From an uncultured Acetatifactor sp. (lineage in GTDB: Bacteria > Bacillota > Clostridia > Lachnospirales > Lachnospiraceae): a stretch of 64,000 nt of DNA. A program made the position numbers and the translations under genes. The notes beneath the pieces are model-generated. The model did not search any database, was not told where the DNA came from, and was given only the letters and a program-made list of their open reading frames with translations. Of this stretch, positions 26,312-35,400 are shown piece after piece; the stretch's first letter is position 1; each line of letters starts with the position of its first letter. The DNA is taken from contig CAJUIA010000005.1 in NCBI GenBank assembly GCA_910586485.1, positions 1-64,000 on the forward strand, read 5' to 3'.

Positions 26312-26339
26312 ATTTTACACGATTCACGGTACATTGCAA
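26312..26339 (-). promoter_or_regulatory. Promoter of the zinc-ribbon/DUF5685/DnaJ operon
   Basis: On the minus strand TTGCAA (26334-26339) and TAAAAT (26312-26317) are separated by 16 bases, about 60 bases upstream of the first start codon. Confidence 0.55.
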
Positions 26340-26391
26340 TTAAATAAATATAAACAAAAATTGAAAAAAAGAAAAACGGCATTTCAGGCAG

Positions 26392-26429
26392 AAAAAAGCC
26401 GATACCTCCCTGTAATGCAAAGTATCGGC
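26392..26429 (-). terminator. Rho-independent terminator of the tldD-pmbA operon
   Basis: On the minus strand GCCGATAC/GTATCGGC forms an 8-bp stem directly followed by six T. It begins about 10 bases past the pmbA stop. Confidence 0.9.
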
Positions 26430-26439
26430 CTTAAAGCTG

Positions 26440-27783
26440 TTATTCTCCCGCAATCGTCATGTTCCGCACCAGCACGGAGGAAGCGCCGCATTTTCCGGCG
26501 GATGTTCTGATAAACTCTAAATCGCTCCCCACCCTTTCGATTTCCTTTAACAGCGTATAGAAATTGCCGGACACGGTAATATTCTTAACTGGCTTTGTCC
26601 TTTTTCCGTTTTCAAAGCTGTATCCTGCCGCCAGAAGAGAAAAATCACCCGTGATCGGATTGGCCCCGGCGTGCAGACCGGTCACGGACTTGATGCAGAT
26701 ACCGCTTCCCGCATCGGCCAGCAGCTCATCCCGGCTGCCGTCCACCGGCTGCAGATAAAAGGTAAAAGGACTTACGCTCACCGGAGACGCATAGGACGCC
26801 TTCTGTCCGTTTCCGGTAGACTTTACGCCGGCCTTTGCCGCCGTGGTCAGATTATAAAGCAGGGTTTTCAGTACGCCTCCCTCAATCACATTCTTTTTAT
26901 AGGTCGCCACACCCTCTCCGTCAAAGCTTCTCTTGACCAGACTCTTTTCATGGAGGGGATCGTCGGTGATCGTTACAATCTCTGCCGCTATTTTTTCACC
27001 CTCTCTGCCGCTTAACAAAGACATTCCCTTCTGGGCCGCCTCCGAGGAAAACACGGAGGCATAGGTCGAAAGCAGCGCCGCAAATGCCTTGCCGGTGAAC
27101 ACTACGTTGTACTTACCACTGGGCACACTTGCCGCACCGATCGTAGACACCGCATCCTCCGCGGCCTTGCCTGCAATCTCCCTGAAATTGAAATCCGCAA
27201 GGCTTCCGTCGCTGTCCTCGCTGCCGTCGTACATTTCATCCCCTTCATGTACCAGCGCAACCCCCGCACAGAGGGCATAAGACGCCTTATCCTCCAGATC
27301 AAGACCTCTGGAATTATAAAGGGCATACGTACTCCTGCCGTAAGCCGTATAGCTCTGTGTGCCGTCCGCCACTCTGGAATCCGCCGCATACAGTTCCCTC
27401 TGCAGCGTAAGCGCAGCCTCCGTCAGCTCGCTTCCGGAAGGCTCTTCCACAGTATTTCCGGTAAGTACAGCATAGCTGTCGCCTTTTTCATGAATAAACG
27501 ACTCTTCCTCACTTTCAATGGACTTTGCATTCTCCAGTGCCCGAAGTACCAGGGATTCTGCTTCTTCCCCAGTCAGATTTTCCGTGGAAGCATATCCTGC
27601 TTTTCCATCCCTGAGGCAGCGGTAGCAAATCCCCATGCCGCTGTCCGTATTATATCCCTTGATCTCGGCCTTGTAGGTCTCCACGGAAACGGAATCGCTT
27701 TCCGTATAGTACAGCTCGTAATCCGTAACCTGCAGCTTTTCGGAAACGGCGATCACGGCTTCCTTAAACTCCTGATATGTCAT
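26440..27783 (-). CDS. pmbA: TldE/PmbA-type metalloprotease subunit
   Basis: A 447-aa protein of the TldD/PmbA (U62) family without the HExxxH site, as expected for the TldE partner. Segments include VETYKAEIKGYNTDSGMGICYR and the C-terminal region GANPITGDFSLLAAGYSFENGKR. TldD and TldE form a heterodimer that cleaves unfolded or modified peptides. I choose the start at 27783 (MTYQEF); a longer frame starting at 27813 is possible. It follows tldD on the same strand. Confidence 0.9.
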   Translation of the reverse strand: MTYQEFKEAVIAVSEKLQVTDYELYYTESDSVSVETYKAEIKGYNTDSGMGICYRCLRDGKAGYASTENLTGEEAESLVLRALENAKSIESEEESFIHEKGDSYAVLTGNTVEEPSGSELTEAALTLQRELYAADSRVADGTQSYTAYGRSTYALYNSRGLDLEDKASYALCAGVALVHEGDEMYDGSEDSDGSLADFNFREIAGKAAEDAVSTIGAASVPSGKYNVVFTGKAFAALLSTYASVFSSEAAQKGMSLLSGREGEKIAAEIVTITDDPLHEKSLVKRSFDGEGVATYKKNVIEGGVLKTLLYNLTTAAKAGVKSTGNGQKASYASPVSVSPFTFYLQPVDGSRDELLADAGSGICIKSVTGLHAGANPITGDFSLLAAGYSFENGKRTKPVKNITVSGNFYTLLKEIERVGSDLEFIRTSAGKCGASSVLVRNMTIAGE

Positions 27784-27822
27784 ATTGATAACCACACCTT
27801 TCTTTATATTCATATATCTAAA

Positions 27823-29202
27823 TCATCTTCCTCCCACCGTTATGGAGGACACTCTAATCAGGGGCTGGCCCACATCCGTGGGGATGCTTCCTGAGGAAGC
27901 GCCGCACATTCCCTGTGCTCTCTCCACATGCTTTCCTACCATATCAATATTCATGATTACGTCCGAGCCCTTGCCCACAAGGCTGGCGCCCCGGACCGGC
28001 TCACAAATCTCACCGTTTCTGATTACATACCCCTCTCGGACGGAGAAATTGAACTGCCCGGTAACGGGATTTACGGAGCCGCCGCCCATGTCCTTTGCAT
28101 AAAGGCCGTACTCAATGGAGGCAATGATGTCCTGATCCTCATCCTCCCCGGCCGCTATGTAGGTATTGGTCATTCTGGAGGTAGGCACATACTCATAGCT
28201 CTGACGCCTGGAGCTTCCCGTGGATTCCATGCCCATGCGCCTGCCATTTAATTTATCAATCATGTAAGTCTTTAAAATACCCTTATCTATCAAAATCTTC
28301 TTCTGCGCAGGCGTTCCTTCGTCATCAATATTCATGGAGCCCCAGGCGTTGGGAATGGTGCCGTCGTCGATGGCTGTTACCTTGGGATTTGCAATCTGCT
28401 GCCCCAGCTTACCGCAGAACTGTGACTGCCCCAGGGCAACGCCGGAGGCCTCCAGGGAATGACCGCAGGCCTCATGGAAAATCACGCCGCCAAAACCGTT
28501 CTCGATGGCCACAGGCATTACGCCGGCATTGATATACCCTGCATGCAGCATGGTTACCGCCTGCTTTGCCGCCTTCCTGCCCAGCTCCTTCGGATCAAAG
28601 TCTTCAAACAGCTCCAGTCCCTTCCTTGCGCCGGGCGCAGTGCCGCCGGTCTGATTCTCGCTGCCGTCGCTGGCAATGGCGTTAATATTCACTCTGGTCC
28701 TGATCTGCCTGTCCGTAGTTAAAAGACCTTCGCTGGTGGCAATCAAGATATTATGATCCACCTCCAAAAAACTCCCCGTCACCTGGGAAATCTCCTGGCT
28801 GTATGCCTGCGCAGCCAGACATGCTTCTCTGACATAATCAATTTTGACTGCGTTTTCCACACCTGCCGGAACGATCCGCACAGGGTGAATGTCCCCGAAA
28901 AGCCGTTCCCGTAAGATAACGCTGCCGTTTTCAGGCGTCCCTGAAAGAGCATCTGCCACCCTGGCCGCACATGCCAGCACTGCAGCCGGATCCAGGGAAG
29001 ATGCGGACCCTGCCACGCACCTCGTACCCTTGAAAATACGGATTCCCACGCCTGAGATCACCGCGTCCGCAATCTTGTCAACCTTGGCAGATACAAGACC
29101 GATGGATTTTTGCCTGGTATGCTCTGCATACACCTCCGCGTAATCCGCTCCTGTAGAGAGTGCTTTCAACAGCGCCTCCTTGATTAGATTCTGAGATAAC
29201 AT
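27823..29202 (-). CDS. tldD: TldD metalloprotease subunit
   Basis: A 459-aa catalytic partner of the TldD/TldE pair. The HEACGH motif (H243, E244, H248) is the zinc site. Typical family segments include TRVNINAIASDGSENQTGG and INVDDEGTPA-like NIDDEGTPAQKKILIDKGIL. It starts after AAAGGAGG. The pair probably serves proteolysis and may mature a ribosomal peptide or repressor, but no such substrate gene is nearby. Confidence 0.95.
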   Translation of the reverse strand: MLSQNLIKEALLKALSTGADYAEVYAEHTRQKSIGLVSAKVDKIADAVISGVGIRIFKGTRCVAGSASSLDPAAVLACAARVADALSGTPENGSVILRERLFGDIHPVRIVPAGVENAVKIDYVREACLAAQAYSQEISQVTGSFLEVDHNILIATSEGLLTTDRQIRTRVNINAIASDGSENQTGGTAPGARKGLELFEDFDPKELGRKAAKQAVTMLHAGYINAGVMPVAIENGFGGVIFHEACGHSLEASGVALGQSQFCGKLGQQIANPKVTAIDDGTIPNAWGSMNIDDEGTPAQKKILIDKGILKTYMIDKLNGRRMGMESTGSSRRQSYEYVPTSRMTNTYIAAGEDEDQDIIASIEYGLYAKDMGGGSVNPVTGQFNFSVREGYVIRNGEICEPVRGASLVGKGSDVIMNIDMVGKHVERAQGMCGASSGSIPTDVGQPLIRVSSITVGGR

Positions 29203-29258
29203 AAAAGCCTCCTTTATTTTGTCCCTGTATTTTTACCTGAAATACTCCAAAACAACAA

Positions 29259-29289
29259 CCTCCTGACACATCCAATGTAAGTCAGGAGG
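29259..29289 (-). terminator. Rho-independent terminator after pnp
   Basis: On the minus strand CCTCCTGAC/GTCAGGAGG forms a 9-bp stem with a 13-base loop, followed by TTGTTGTTTT. It starts 14 bases after the pnp stop and separates pnp from tldD. Confidence 0.85.
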
Positions 29290-29302
29290 CCGTCTGTCAC
29301 TA

Positions 29303-31393
29303 TTACTGTTGTGCAACATCCTTCATGGAAAAGCTGATCCTGCCCATTTTATCCTTTCCTAAGCAGACCACCGTAACTACGTCTCCCAAAGTCAGCACGT
29401 CTTCCACTCTGTTGATCCTTTCTCTGGCAATCTTGGAAATGTGTACCATTCCCTCCTTGCCGGGCGCAAACTCAATAAAGGCGCCAAATTCCTTGATGCT
29501 GACCACCTTGCCCTTGAAAATCTGGCCTTCTGCAAAATCGGTAACAATCATCTTTACCATCTCCGCCGCCTTGTCCATCATGTCCTTATCGGTGCCGCAG
29601 ATAGATACCTGGCCGTCATCCGTGATGTCAATCTTGACGCCGGTACGCGCAATGATCTCATTGATGGTCTTGCCTCTCTGGCCGACCACATCACCGATCT
29701 TCTCCGGGTCAATCTGAAGAGAAATGATCTTGGGTGCATAAGGCCCCACCTCAGGTCTGGGCGCGGAAATGGCAGGCTTCATACAGTTGTCCATGATAAA
29801 CAGCCTTGCCTCGCGGCATCTTGCAATAGCGCCCTCTACGATAGGTCTTGTCAGTCCATGAATCTTAATATCCATCTGAATGGCGGTGATTCCTTCCGTG
29901 GTGCCGGTCACCTTAAAGTCCATATCTCCAAAGAAATCCTCCAGCCCCTGAATATCCGTGAGCAGTACAAAATCGTCATCCGTCTCCCCGGTCACCAGAC
30001 CGCAGGAAATACCGGCCACCATCTTTTTAATCGGTACGCCCGCCGCCATCAGGGACATGCAGGAAGCACAGGTGGAAGCCATGGAGGTGGAACCGTTGGA
30101 CTCAAAGGTCTCCGATACGGTACGGATTGCATAAGGGAACTCTTCTTCACTGGGGAGAACAGGGAGCAGCGCTCTCTCTGCCAGCGCACCATGACCGATC
30201 TCACGCCTTCCCGGCCCTCTGGAGGGCTTGGTCTCCCCTACAGAGTAGGAGGGGAAATTATAATGGTGCATATATCTCTTGCTGATCTCATTTTCATCCA
30301 ATCCGTCCAGCTTCTGCTGCTCGGAAAGCGGCGCCAGAGTACATACATTGCAGATCTGGGTTTGTCCGCGGGTAAACATGGCGGAGCCATGAACTCTGGG
30401 AATAATGTCCACCTCGGCGGCCAGCGGACGGATCTGCGTAATCTCACGGCCGTCAGGACGCTTGTGGTCCTTTAAAATCATCTTGCGGACTGTCTTTTTC
30501 TCATACTGGTAAACAGCCTCACCCAGGATAGCCAGCCACTCTTCCTTTTCGGCAAAGGCTTCCTCCAGCTTCGCGGTGATATTGCGTATATTTTCCTCTC
30601 TGGTCTGCTTGTCGTCGGTAAATACGGCCACCTCCATCTCCGCAGGGGTAACCAGCCGATACATCTCGTCAAACATCTCCTGAGGGATGGCGCAGCTGGT
30701 GTACTCATGCTTTTGTTTGCCGCACTCCGCCACAATTTTGTCAATAAACGCTATGATGGTCTGATTGACCTCATGCGCCTTATAAATGGCCTCAAGCATT
30801 TTGGCCTCCGGCACCTCGTTGGCCCCGGCCTCGATCATAATCACCTTTTCTCTGGTAGACGCCACCGTCAGATTCAAATCACCCTTCTTCCACTGCTCCT
30901 GGGAAGGATTGACAATCAGCTCCCCGTCGATCATGCCCATCTGCGTCATGGCGCAGGGACCGTCAAAGGGAATATCGGAAATGCAGGTGGCAATGGCGGC
31001 ACCGATCATGGCTACCAGCTCAGGACGGCAGTCAGGGTCAACGCTCATTACCATATTGTTCAGCGTAACGTCATTCCGATAATCCTTGGGGAAAAGAGGA
31101 CGCATGGGCCTGTCAATCACACGGCTGGTCAAAATTGCGTTCTCGCTGGCTTTGCCCTCACGCTTGTTAAAGCCTCCGGGAATCTTTCCCACCGAGTACA
31201 TCTTTTCCTCGTATTCCACGCTTAAGGGAAAGAAATCAATACCGTCTCTGGGCTTTTCCGATGCGGTGGCCGTACAAAGCACTACCGTATCACCGTAGTG
31301 CATAAACGCACAGCCATTGGCCTGCTTGCCCACCCGGCCAATATCCACTCTCAGCGTACGTCCCGCCAGCTCTAATTCATAGCTTTTATACAT
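29303..31393 (-). CDS. pnp: Polynucleotide phosphorylase
   Basis: A 696-aa 3'-5' exoribonuclease that uses phosphate to release nucleoside diphosphates. Two RNase PH-like domains are joined by a helical domain, followed by KH (IGDVVGQRGKTINEII) and S1 (GQIFKGKVVSIKEFGAFIEFAPGKEG). The FFPLSVEYEEK and SNGSTSMASTC segments belong to the catalytic halves. The start at 31393 follows GGAGG just after a GC hairpin. rpsO lies upstream on the same strand, the usual order. Confidence 0.98.
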   Translation of the reverse strand: MYKSYELELAGRTLRVDIGRVGKQANGCAFMHYGDTVVLCTATASEKPRDGIDFFPLSVEYEEKMYSVGKIPGGFNKREGKASENAILTSRVIDRPMRPLFPKDYRNDVTLNNMVMSVDPDCRPELVAMIGAAIATCISDIPFDGPCAMTQMGMIDGELIVNPSQEQWKKGDLNLTVASTREKVIMIEAGANEVPEAKMLEAIYKAHEVNQTIIAFIDKIVAECGKQKHEYTSCAIPQEMFDEMYRLVTPAEMEVAVFTDDKQTREENIRNITAKLEEAFAEKEEWLAILGEAVYQYEKKTVRKMILKDHKRPDGREITQIRPLAAEVDIIPRVHGSAMFTRGQTQICNVCTLAPLSEQQKLDGLDENEISKRYMHHYNFPSYSVGETKPSRGPGRREIGHGALAERALLPVLPSEEEFPYAIRTVSETFESNGSTSMASTCASCMSLMAAGVPIKKMVAGISCGLVTGETDDDFVLLTDIQGLEDFFGDMDFKVTGTTEGITAIQMDIKIHGLTRPIVEGAIARCREARLFIMDNCMKPAISAPRPEVGPYAPKIISLQIDPEKIGDVVGQRGKTINEIIARTGVKIDITDDGQVSICGTDKDMMDKAAEMVKMIVTDFAEGQIFKGKVVSIKEFGAFIEFAPGKEGMVHISKIARERINRVEDVLTLGDVVTVVCLGKDKMGRISFSMKDVAQQ

Positions 31394-31520
31394 ATAAATC
31401 CTCCATTCCGCCGCTCATGCGGCATAACTCATGTATATTTTCATGGAACAGAAGACACCGAAACTACTGAAAAAGCCATGTCCCGCATACCCTTTTCAGC
31501 GGTCTCGGGGCACTCTTCTG
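31394..31520 (-). promoter_or_regulatory. Structured 5' leader of pnp
   Basis: Read on the minus strand: a hairpin CTGAAAA/TTTTCAG (31467-31499), then a GC hairpin GCCGC/GCGGC (31410-31423), then GGAATGGAGG and the start codon. In other bacteria pnp leaders are autoregulated through RNase III cleavage of such a stem; this may be similar. The GC hairpin belongs to the same family as those before sfsA-mutY and the glycosyltransferase. Confidence 0.5.
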
Positions 31521-31607
31521 CTCCGGGTTACCGTTTTCGCGCCGGACGGTCCTCCGTAAATATACGCTCCGTCTGCAGCACTTCAAATGCCTTCTCATAC
31601 ACGGCAA

Positions 31608-31638
31608 GCGGAAGCGCCATAAATCACGGCACTTCCGC
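31608..31638 (-). terminator. Hairpin at the 3' end of rpsO
   Basis: GCGGAAGTGCC pairs with GGCGCTTCCGC (one G-U pair) around a 9-base loop, 16 bases after the rpsO stop. The following bases contain only a short T-run, so it may act as a leaky terminator or processing site that allows pnp to be read from the rpsO promoter. Confidence 0.6.
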
Positions 31639-31653
31639 CTTCCGTTTTTCTCA

Positions 31654-31920
31654 TTATTTTCTCAGACCAAGTCTCTCAATCAGGGAACGATACCTCTCAA
31701 TATCCTTCTTCTTGAGATATTCAAGCAGACCACGCCTCTGACCTACCATCTTCAGCATACCCCGGCGGGAATGATGATCCTTGGGATTCTCCTTCAAATG
31801 CTCAGTAAGCTCCTGAATCCTTGCAGTCAGAACCGCCACCTGTACCTCAGGCGAACCGGTATCTCCGGGCGTCTTGGCATACTCATTCATAATTGCAGTC
31901 TTTTTTTCCTTGGAAATCAT
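31654..31920 (-). CDS. rpsO: 30S ribosomal protein S15
   Basis: An 88-aa protein with the S15 core (SPEVQVAVLTARIQELTEHL, DHHSRRGMLKMVGQRRGLLEYL). It binds 16S rRNA early in 30S assembly. The start at 31920 (MISKEKK) follows ATGGAGG with 8 bases between; the ATG at 31935 is part of the ribosome binding site. Confidence 0.98.
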   Translation of the reverse strand: MISKEKKTAIMNEYAKTPGDTGSPEVQVAVLTARIQELTEHLKENPKDHHSRRGMLKMVGQRRGLLEYLKKKDIERYRSLIERLGLRK

Positions 31921-32058
31921 TTTTTCTTCCTCCATAAAAATATTGTATTTTGCTTCTATATGGACCGCCGGATACTAAGCATCGGTCGGAGTGTCCTCAC
32001 GCCGGGCATCGGCTAAACCATACTTTTATAAAATACCACACTTCCCGGAAAAAGTAAA
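31921..32058 (-). promoter_or_regulatory. rpsO promoter and structured leader
   Basis: On the minus strand TTTACT (32053-32058) and TATTTT (32030-32035) are separated by 17 bases. The leader then contains GACCG/CGGTC and GTG/CAC pairings (about 31962-32010). S15 leaders often fold into an autoregulatory site bound by S15; this is a candidate only. Confidence 0.4.
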
Positions 32059-32095
32059 TATGCAATATTGTAAAACGACTCTTTCTTCATTTCAT

Positions 32096-33691
32096 TCATT
32101 CTGCAGTATAGGAAAAGCTCTTAAAGCACGCGGCCTGCAGGCTGCTGTCGCTCTCCGCCACCGCATACATACCCACGGTACAGCCCACAAAGCCTCCCGC
32201 CGCCTCGGTGGACAGCTTCCGTATGTCTATATGGCTGCACAGAAGGCCGGTCTCCGCCGTATCATACCTGACGGAAGCCTCCAGCCCCGACACCTCCAGC
32301 GTAAGCCCTATTCCCTCTTTTGTTTCTCCCGCGCTCTCCGAAAGCAGGCGCTTTTCCACAATCCGATCCTTTCCTCCCTCACAGAGGATCACCACCGCCT
32401 CGATCCCTGCCTTTACCCGGCAGGCCTCCACCCGCAGATGATACTCATTGTTTTGTACCAAAGCCATGCCGGCCCGCCGGCCTCCCGTCAGATGATCCGG
32501 CAGAAAAACCACGGAGGACCGGAAAGCATGATGCTGCTGTCTCACACAGATATAGGAAGGACTGTCCTTCTCCTTCAGAGTTACGCTGCGGAAGGAAAGC
32601 TTCAGGCCCTCCCCGTCCAATACATAAAGATCATTTCCGGGATTGCGCAGAGTCAAAAACTCATCCCCCAGCCTCCGCATGGCAGTAAAATCATAGGTAC
32701 GGCTGCTGCCCGGCACACAGTTCGCCGTTGTGTCAAAGGCAGTATCCGCCTTAGGATCCCACGCCGGCAGGTCGATCTCCACTTCATCCGTAAGCATTCC
32801 CACGCCGGGATTGACTACCGGCCAGCCGTTTTCCCACACCACCTTTGCCAGGAAGGTCTCCCTGCCCATGGTGGTATAGCCCTCCAGCGGACGCACCGCC
32901 AGCATCACCATATACCATTCCCCCTTCGGGGTCTCAAACAAATCCCCGTGTCCCACATAGCGGACCGGATAATTCCTGCCCAGGTGTCTGTGAGTCAAAA
33001 TGGGGTTGCAGAAATTGTTTTCATAAGGACCGTAAAGCTCCTTGCTTCTGCACACACACACCGCATGCTCCGGTCCCGTTCCGCCCTCTGCATGCAGGAT
33101 ATAATAATAACCGTCTTTTTTGTAAAGGTGCGGACCCTCCGGCCAGTGTACGCCCCGCAAAGCCCCGTTCCAGACGTTATGCGCCGCACCCGTCAGTTTC
33201 ATCTGCTTCAGATCCAGTTCCTGCATCCAGATAAAATAATCTCCGTCATACCTGCAGCCTTCCGGATTGGGATGAGTTCCGATATAATAACACTTCCCGT
33301 CGTCGTCAAAAAACAGGCTGGGGTCGATACCATCCGCCCCCTCCAGATAAACCGGATCTGACCATGGCCCTGCAGGATTCTTTGCCGTTATGATATAATT
33401 TCCGCCAAAGGACACATTGGTACAGACCGCATAAAAGGTATCCTTATAAAAACGTATGGACGGGGCAAACAATCCCCTAGAATGTCCCGCATTCTTTAAG
33501 GGCAGCTGTTCCTGCCTGTTCATGGCATTGCCGATCTGTTCCCAATGAACCAGATCCCTGCTGTGCAGAACGGGCAGGCCGGGAAAATAAGCAAAGGTAG
33601 AATTCATCAGATAATAATCCCCTCCTGCCGCACATATGGAAGGGTCCGGATAAAATCCCGGCAAAATAGGGTTTTTGGCTACGACTGTCAT
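32096..33691 (-). CDS. Glycoside hydrolase family 43 beta-xylosidase
   Basis: A 531-aa cytoplasmic enzyme (no signal peptide). The five-bladed propeller carries the GH43 residues: D16 in PGFYPDPSI, D123 in GIDPSLFF and E185 in VHWPEGPHLY. A C-terminal beta-sandwich domain follows (SSVVFLPDHLTGGRRAGMAL region). It would release xylose or arabinose from xylo-oligosaccharides after import. It is 20 bases from the GH10 gene stop, with AAAGGAGG before the start, so the two form an operon. Confidence 0.93.
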   Translation of the reverse strand: MTVVAKNPILPGFYPDPSICAAGGDYYLMNSTFAYFPGLPVLHSRDLVHWEQIGNAMNRQEQLPLKNAGHSRGLFAPSIRFYKDTFYAVCTNVSFGGNYIITAKNPAGPWSDPVYLEGADGIDPSLFFDDDGKCYYIGTHPNPEGCRYDGDYFIWMQELDLKQMKLTGAAHNVWNGALRGVHWPEGPHLYKKDGYYYILHAEGGTGPEHAVCVCRSKELYGPYENNFCNPILTHRHLGRNYPVRYVGHGDLFETPKGEWYMVMLAVRPLEGYTTMGRETFLAKVVWENGWPVVNPGVGMLTDEVEIDLPAWDPKADTAFDTTANCVPGSSRTYDFTAMRRLGDEFLTLRNPGNDLYVLDGEGLKLSFRSVTLKEKDSPSYICVRQQHHAFRSSVVFLPDHLTGGRRAGMALVQNNEYHLRVEACRVKAGIEAVVILCEGGKDRIVEKRLLSESAGETKEGIGLTLEVSGLEASVRYDTAETGLLCSHIDIRKLSTEAAGGFVGCTVGMYAVAESDSSLQAACFKSFSYTAE

Positions 33692-33711
33692 AGGGCTGCC
33701 TCCTTTATTTT

Positions 33712-35169
33712 TCAGTTTAACTTCTTTTCCGTGAAAGCGTAAAATGCCGGCTTGATCTGATAGTGTTCATCAAACAGAAGCGGGCACTGAGGCAGGTTTC
33801 CGCTGCTTCCGCCGCCCACATTGGAGCTGTTCTGAAGCCAGGAATAGTGATCAACCGTTCCCCAGAAGGTAATGCCCGTAATATGAATATCCTCCGCCTC
33901 GTTCTCTGTCTGCATTACATTATAAATCAGCTTATAGCGGCCATACTGTTTTTTATATTCCGTTTCCTTTGCCTCGTCACTGCCGTCATAATCCGCGCTT
34001 GCCTTCAGATCCAGCTCAGAGAATTGTACGTTCCCCACCACCTTTGCGTATTGACGAATGGCGTAATCCACATCATTAAATTTAGGCGAGTCCATGCTGT
34101 AATGGCCCTGCATCCCCATGGCAGTAATTCTGGTGCCTGTTCCCGGTTCTCCCTCCCTGGACTTGATCTCGGTCAAAAGCTCCGTAATATGGCCCACCTT
34201 GCTGCCCATGCACTCATTATAATCGTTATAATACAGCTCCAGGTCCGCCGGCGCATACTTGTTTGCATATATAAAGGCATTGATGATATACTCGCTGCTC
34301 TGGTAAATATGCCACCAGCTGGAATTGCTGCCATGACGGTCCTCGGAAAGAGCTTCGTCCGGATTTTCGCTGTCCGTGCGGTATACATGATCTCCGTCGC
34401 TGCAGGCTTCATTCACCACATCCCAGCCGTAAAACATGCCCTTATACTTGCTCTCTTCACCGGTGAAATGAGTCAGCATGGTACGGATATACCACTCCAG
34501 GCGCTTGTTCATGGTCTCTTTATCCACATAGTCTTTATTCTTATCATAATCCTCATGAAAAAACCACTCCGGTGTCTGCGCATGCCATACCAGCACATGT
34601 CCCTTAACCAGAATCTGATCGTCGGGATGAGCTTTGTTCCAGTCATAAATCTTATCCAGCATCCGCTCCGCCCGGGAATAATCCAGCTTCGGCACCACGA
34701 TTGTCTCGCCGTTTAGCTCCGCCTCTTCCGTGCCGGGGCATTTACCCACGCTGTAGCCCACCATGGCGTCAGGCTTCAACTCGTTTCCGAGGGTGATGGC
34801 GTTGAAGTGAGTGGTAATAATCTCCCATACCTTCTCGTCCTTAAGCTCCCCCTCCGTGGCCGCACAGCCTATGCGGCAGCCCATAATCTCCATCACGGCG
34901 TCCTTTAAAATGGGAGGATTTTCGGCAGCCCCGTCATCCGCACTCTCCTGCGCCTGATCGGATGCTTCACCGTCCATACTCCCCTGCATAACGTCATCCA
35001 CACTTCCCTGTACCCTGTCGGAAACGTCATGATCCGCTCCCGCCGGCGCATCAGAGGAAGCGCCCTGCATGCTGCTGCCTTCCTGCCCCTCTGCAGGTGT
35101 TCCGCAACCGGACAGCAGCGACGCTGCAAGCATCAAAGATAATCCCCCGCATATAACCTTTTTCAGCAT
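33712..35169 (-). CDS. Secreted lipoprotein endo-1,4-beta-xylanase, GH10
   Basis: A 485-aa enzyme with signal peptide and lipobox LLSGC (Cys22), a linker of about 65 acidic and serine-rich residues, then a GH10 barrel. Catalytic residues are E254 in WDVVNEA (acid/base) and E385 in VQFSELDLKA (nucleophile); HVLVWHAQTPEWFF is another GH10 signature. It would cut xylan at the outer face of the membrane. The start at 35169 follows GGGGAG. It is divergent from an AraC gene that probably regulates it. Confidence 0.95.
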   Translation of the reverse strand: MLKKVICGGLSLMLAASLLSGCGTPAEGQEGSSMQGASSDAPAGADHDVSDRVQGSVDDVMQGSMDGEASDQAQESADDGAAENPPILKDAVMEIMGCRIGCAATEGELKDEKVWEIITTHFNAITLGNELKPDAMVGYSVGKCPGTEEAELNGETIVVPKLDYSRAERMLDKIYDWNKAHPDDQILVKGHVLVWHAQTPEWFFHEDYDKNKDYVDKETMNKRLEWYIRTMLTHFTGEESKYKGMFYGWDVVNEACSDGDHVYRTDSENPDEALSEDRHGSNSSWWHIYQSSEYIINAFIYANKYAPADLELYYNDYNECMGSKVGHITELLTEIKSREGEPGTGTRITAMGMQGHYSMDSPKFNDVDYAIRQYAKVVGNVQFSELDLKASADYDGSDEAKETEYKKQYGRYKLIYNVMQTENEAEDIHITGITFWGTVDHYSWLQNSSNVGGGSSGNLPQCPLLFDEHYQIKPAFYAFTEKKLN

Positions 35170-35336
35170 AATCTCCCCATTTCTGCGCTGCCTTAAAGTA
35201 AAGCGCCTGTGCCGGGCAGCGCGCAGGCACAAAACTCTCTGATGAAAAAATTTATTACTACTAAAATCATATCGAATTTTCAGTATAAATACCCTGTATC
35301 TATTGCTTTTCGCTTCTCATCTGTTGCTCATTTTAA

Positions 35337-35365
35337 TTTACATTTCCCCCGGTAAATGCTATACT
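35337..35365 (+). promoter_or_regulatory. Promoter of the AraC gene in the xylan unit
   Basis: TTTACA and TATACT are separated by 17 bases, 36 bases upstream of the start codon. The opposite-strand promoter for the xylanase should lie in 35233-35330, but I cannot pick a convincing -35/-10 pair. Confidence 0.6.
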
Positions 35366-35400
35366 GGATGTGTGAAAGAGCTTTTTTCAGAGGTGACGAG

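Noticed and set aside
29441..30475. A 344-codon open frame antisense to pnp
   Set aside because: It is a shadow of a highly biased gene on the other strand; the product has no recognisable fold and starts without a Shine-Dalgarno sequence.
31991..33361. A 456-codon open frame antisense to the GH43 gene
   Set aside because: GH43 on the minus strand has all catalytic residues; the opposite frame is histidine- and proline-rich without motifs.
35233..35330. Xylanase promoter on the minus strand
   Set aside because: TATACT and TATGAT boxes exist but none has a -35 at 16-18 bp; left unassigned because an AraC-activated promoter may lack one.
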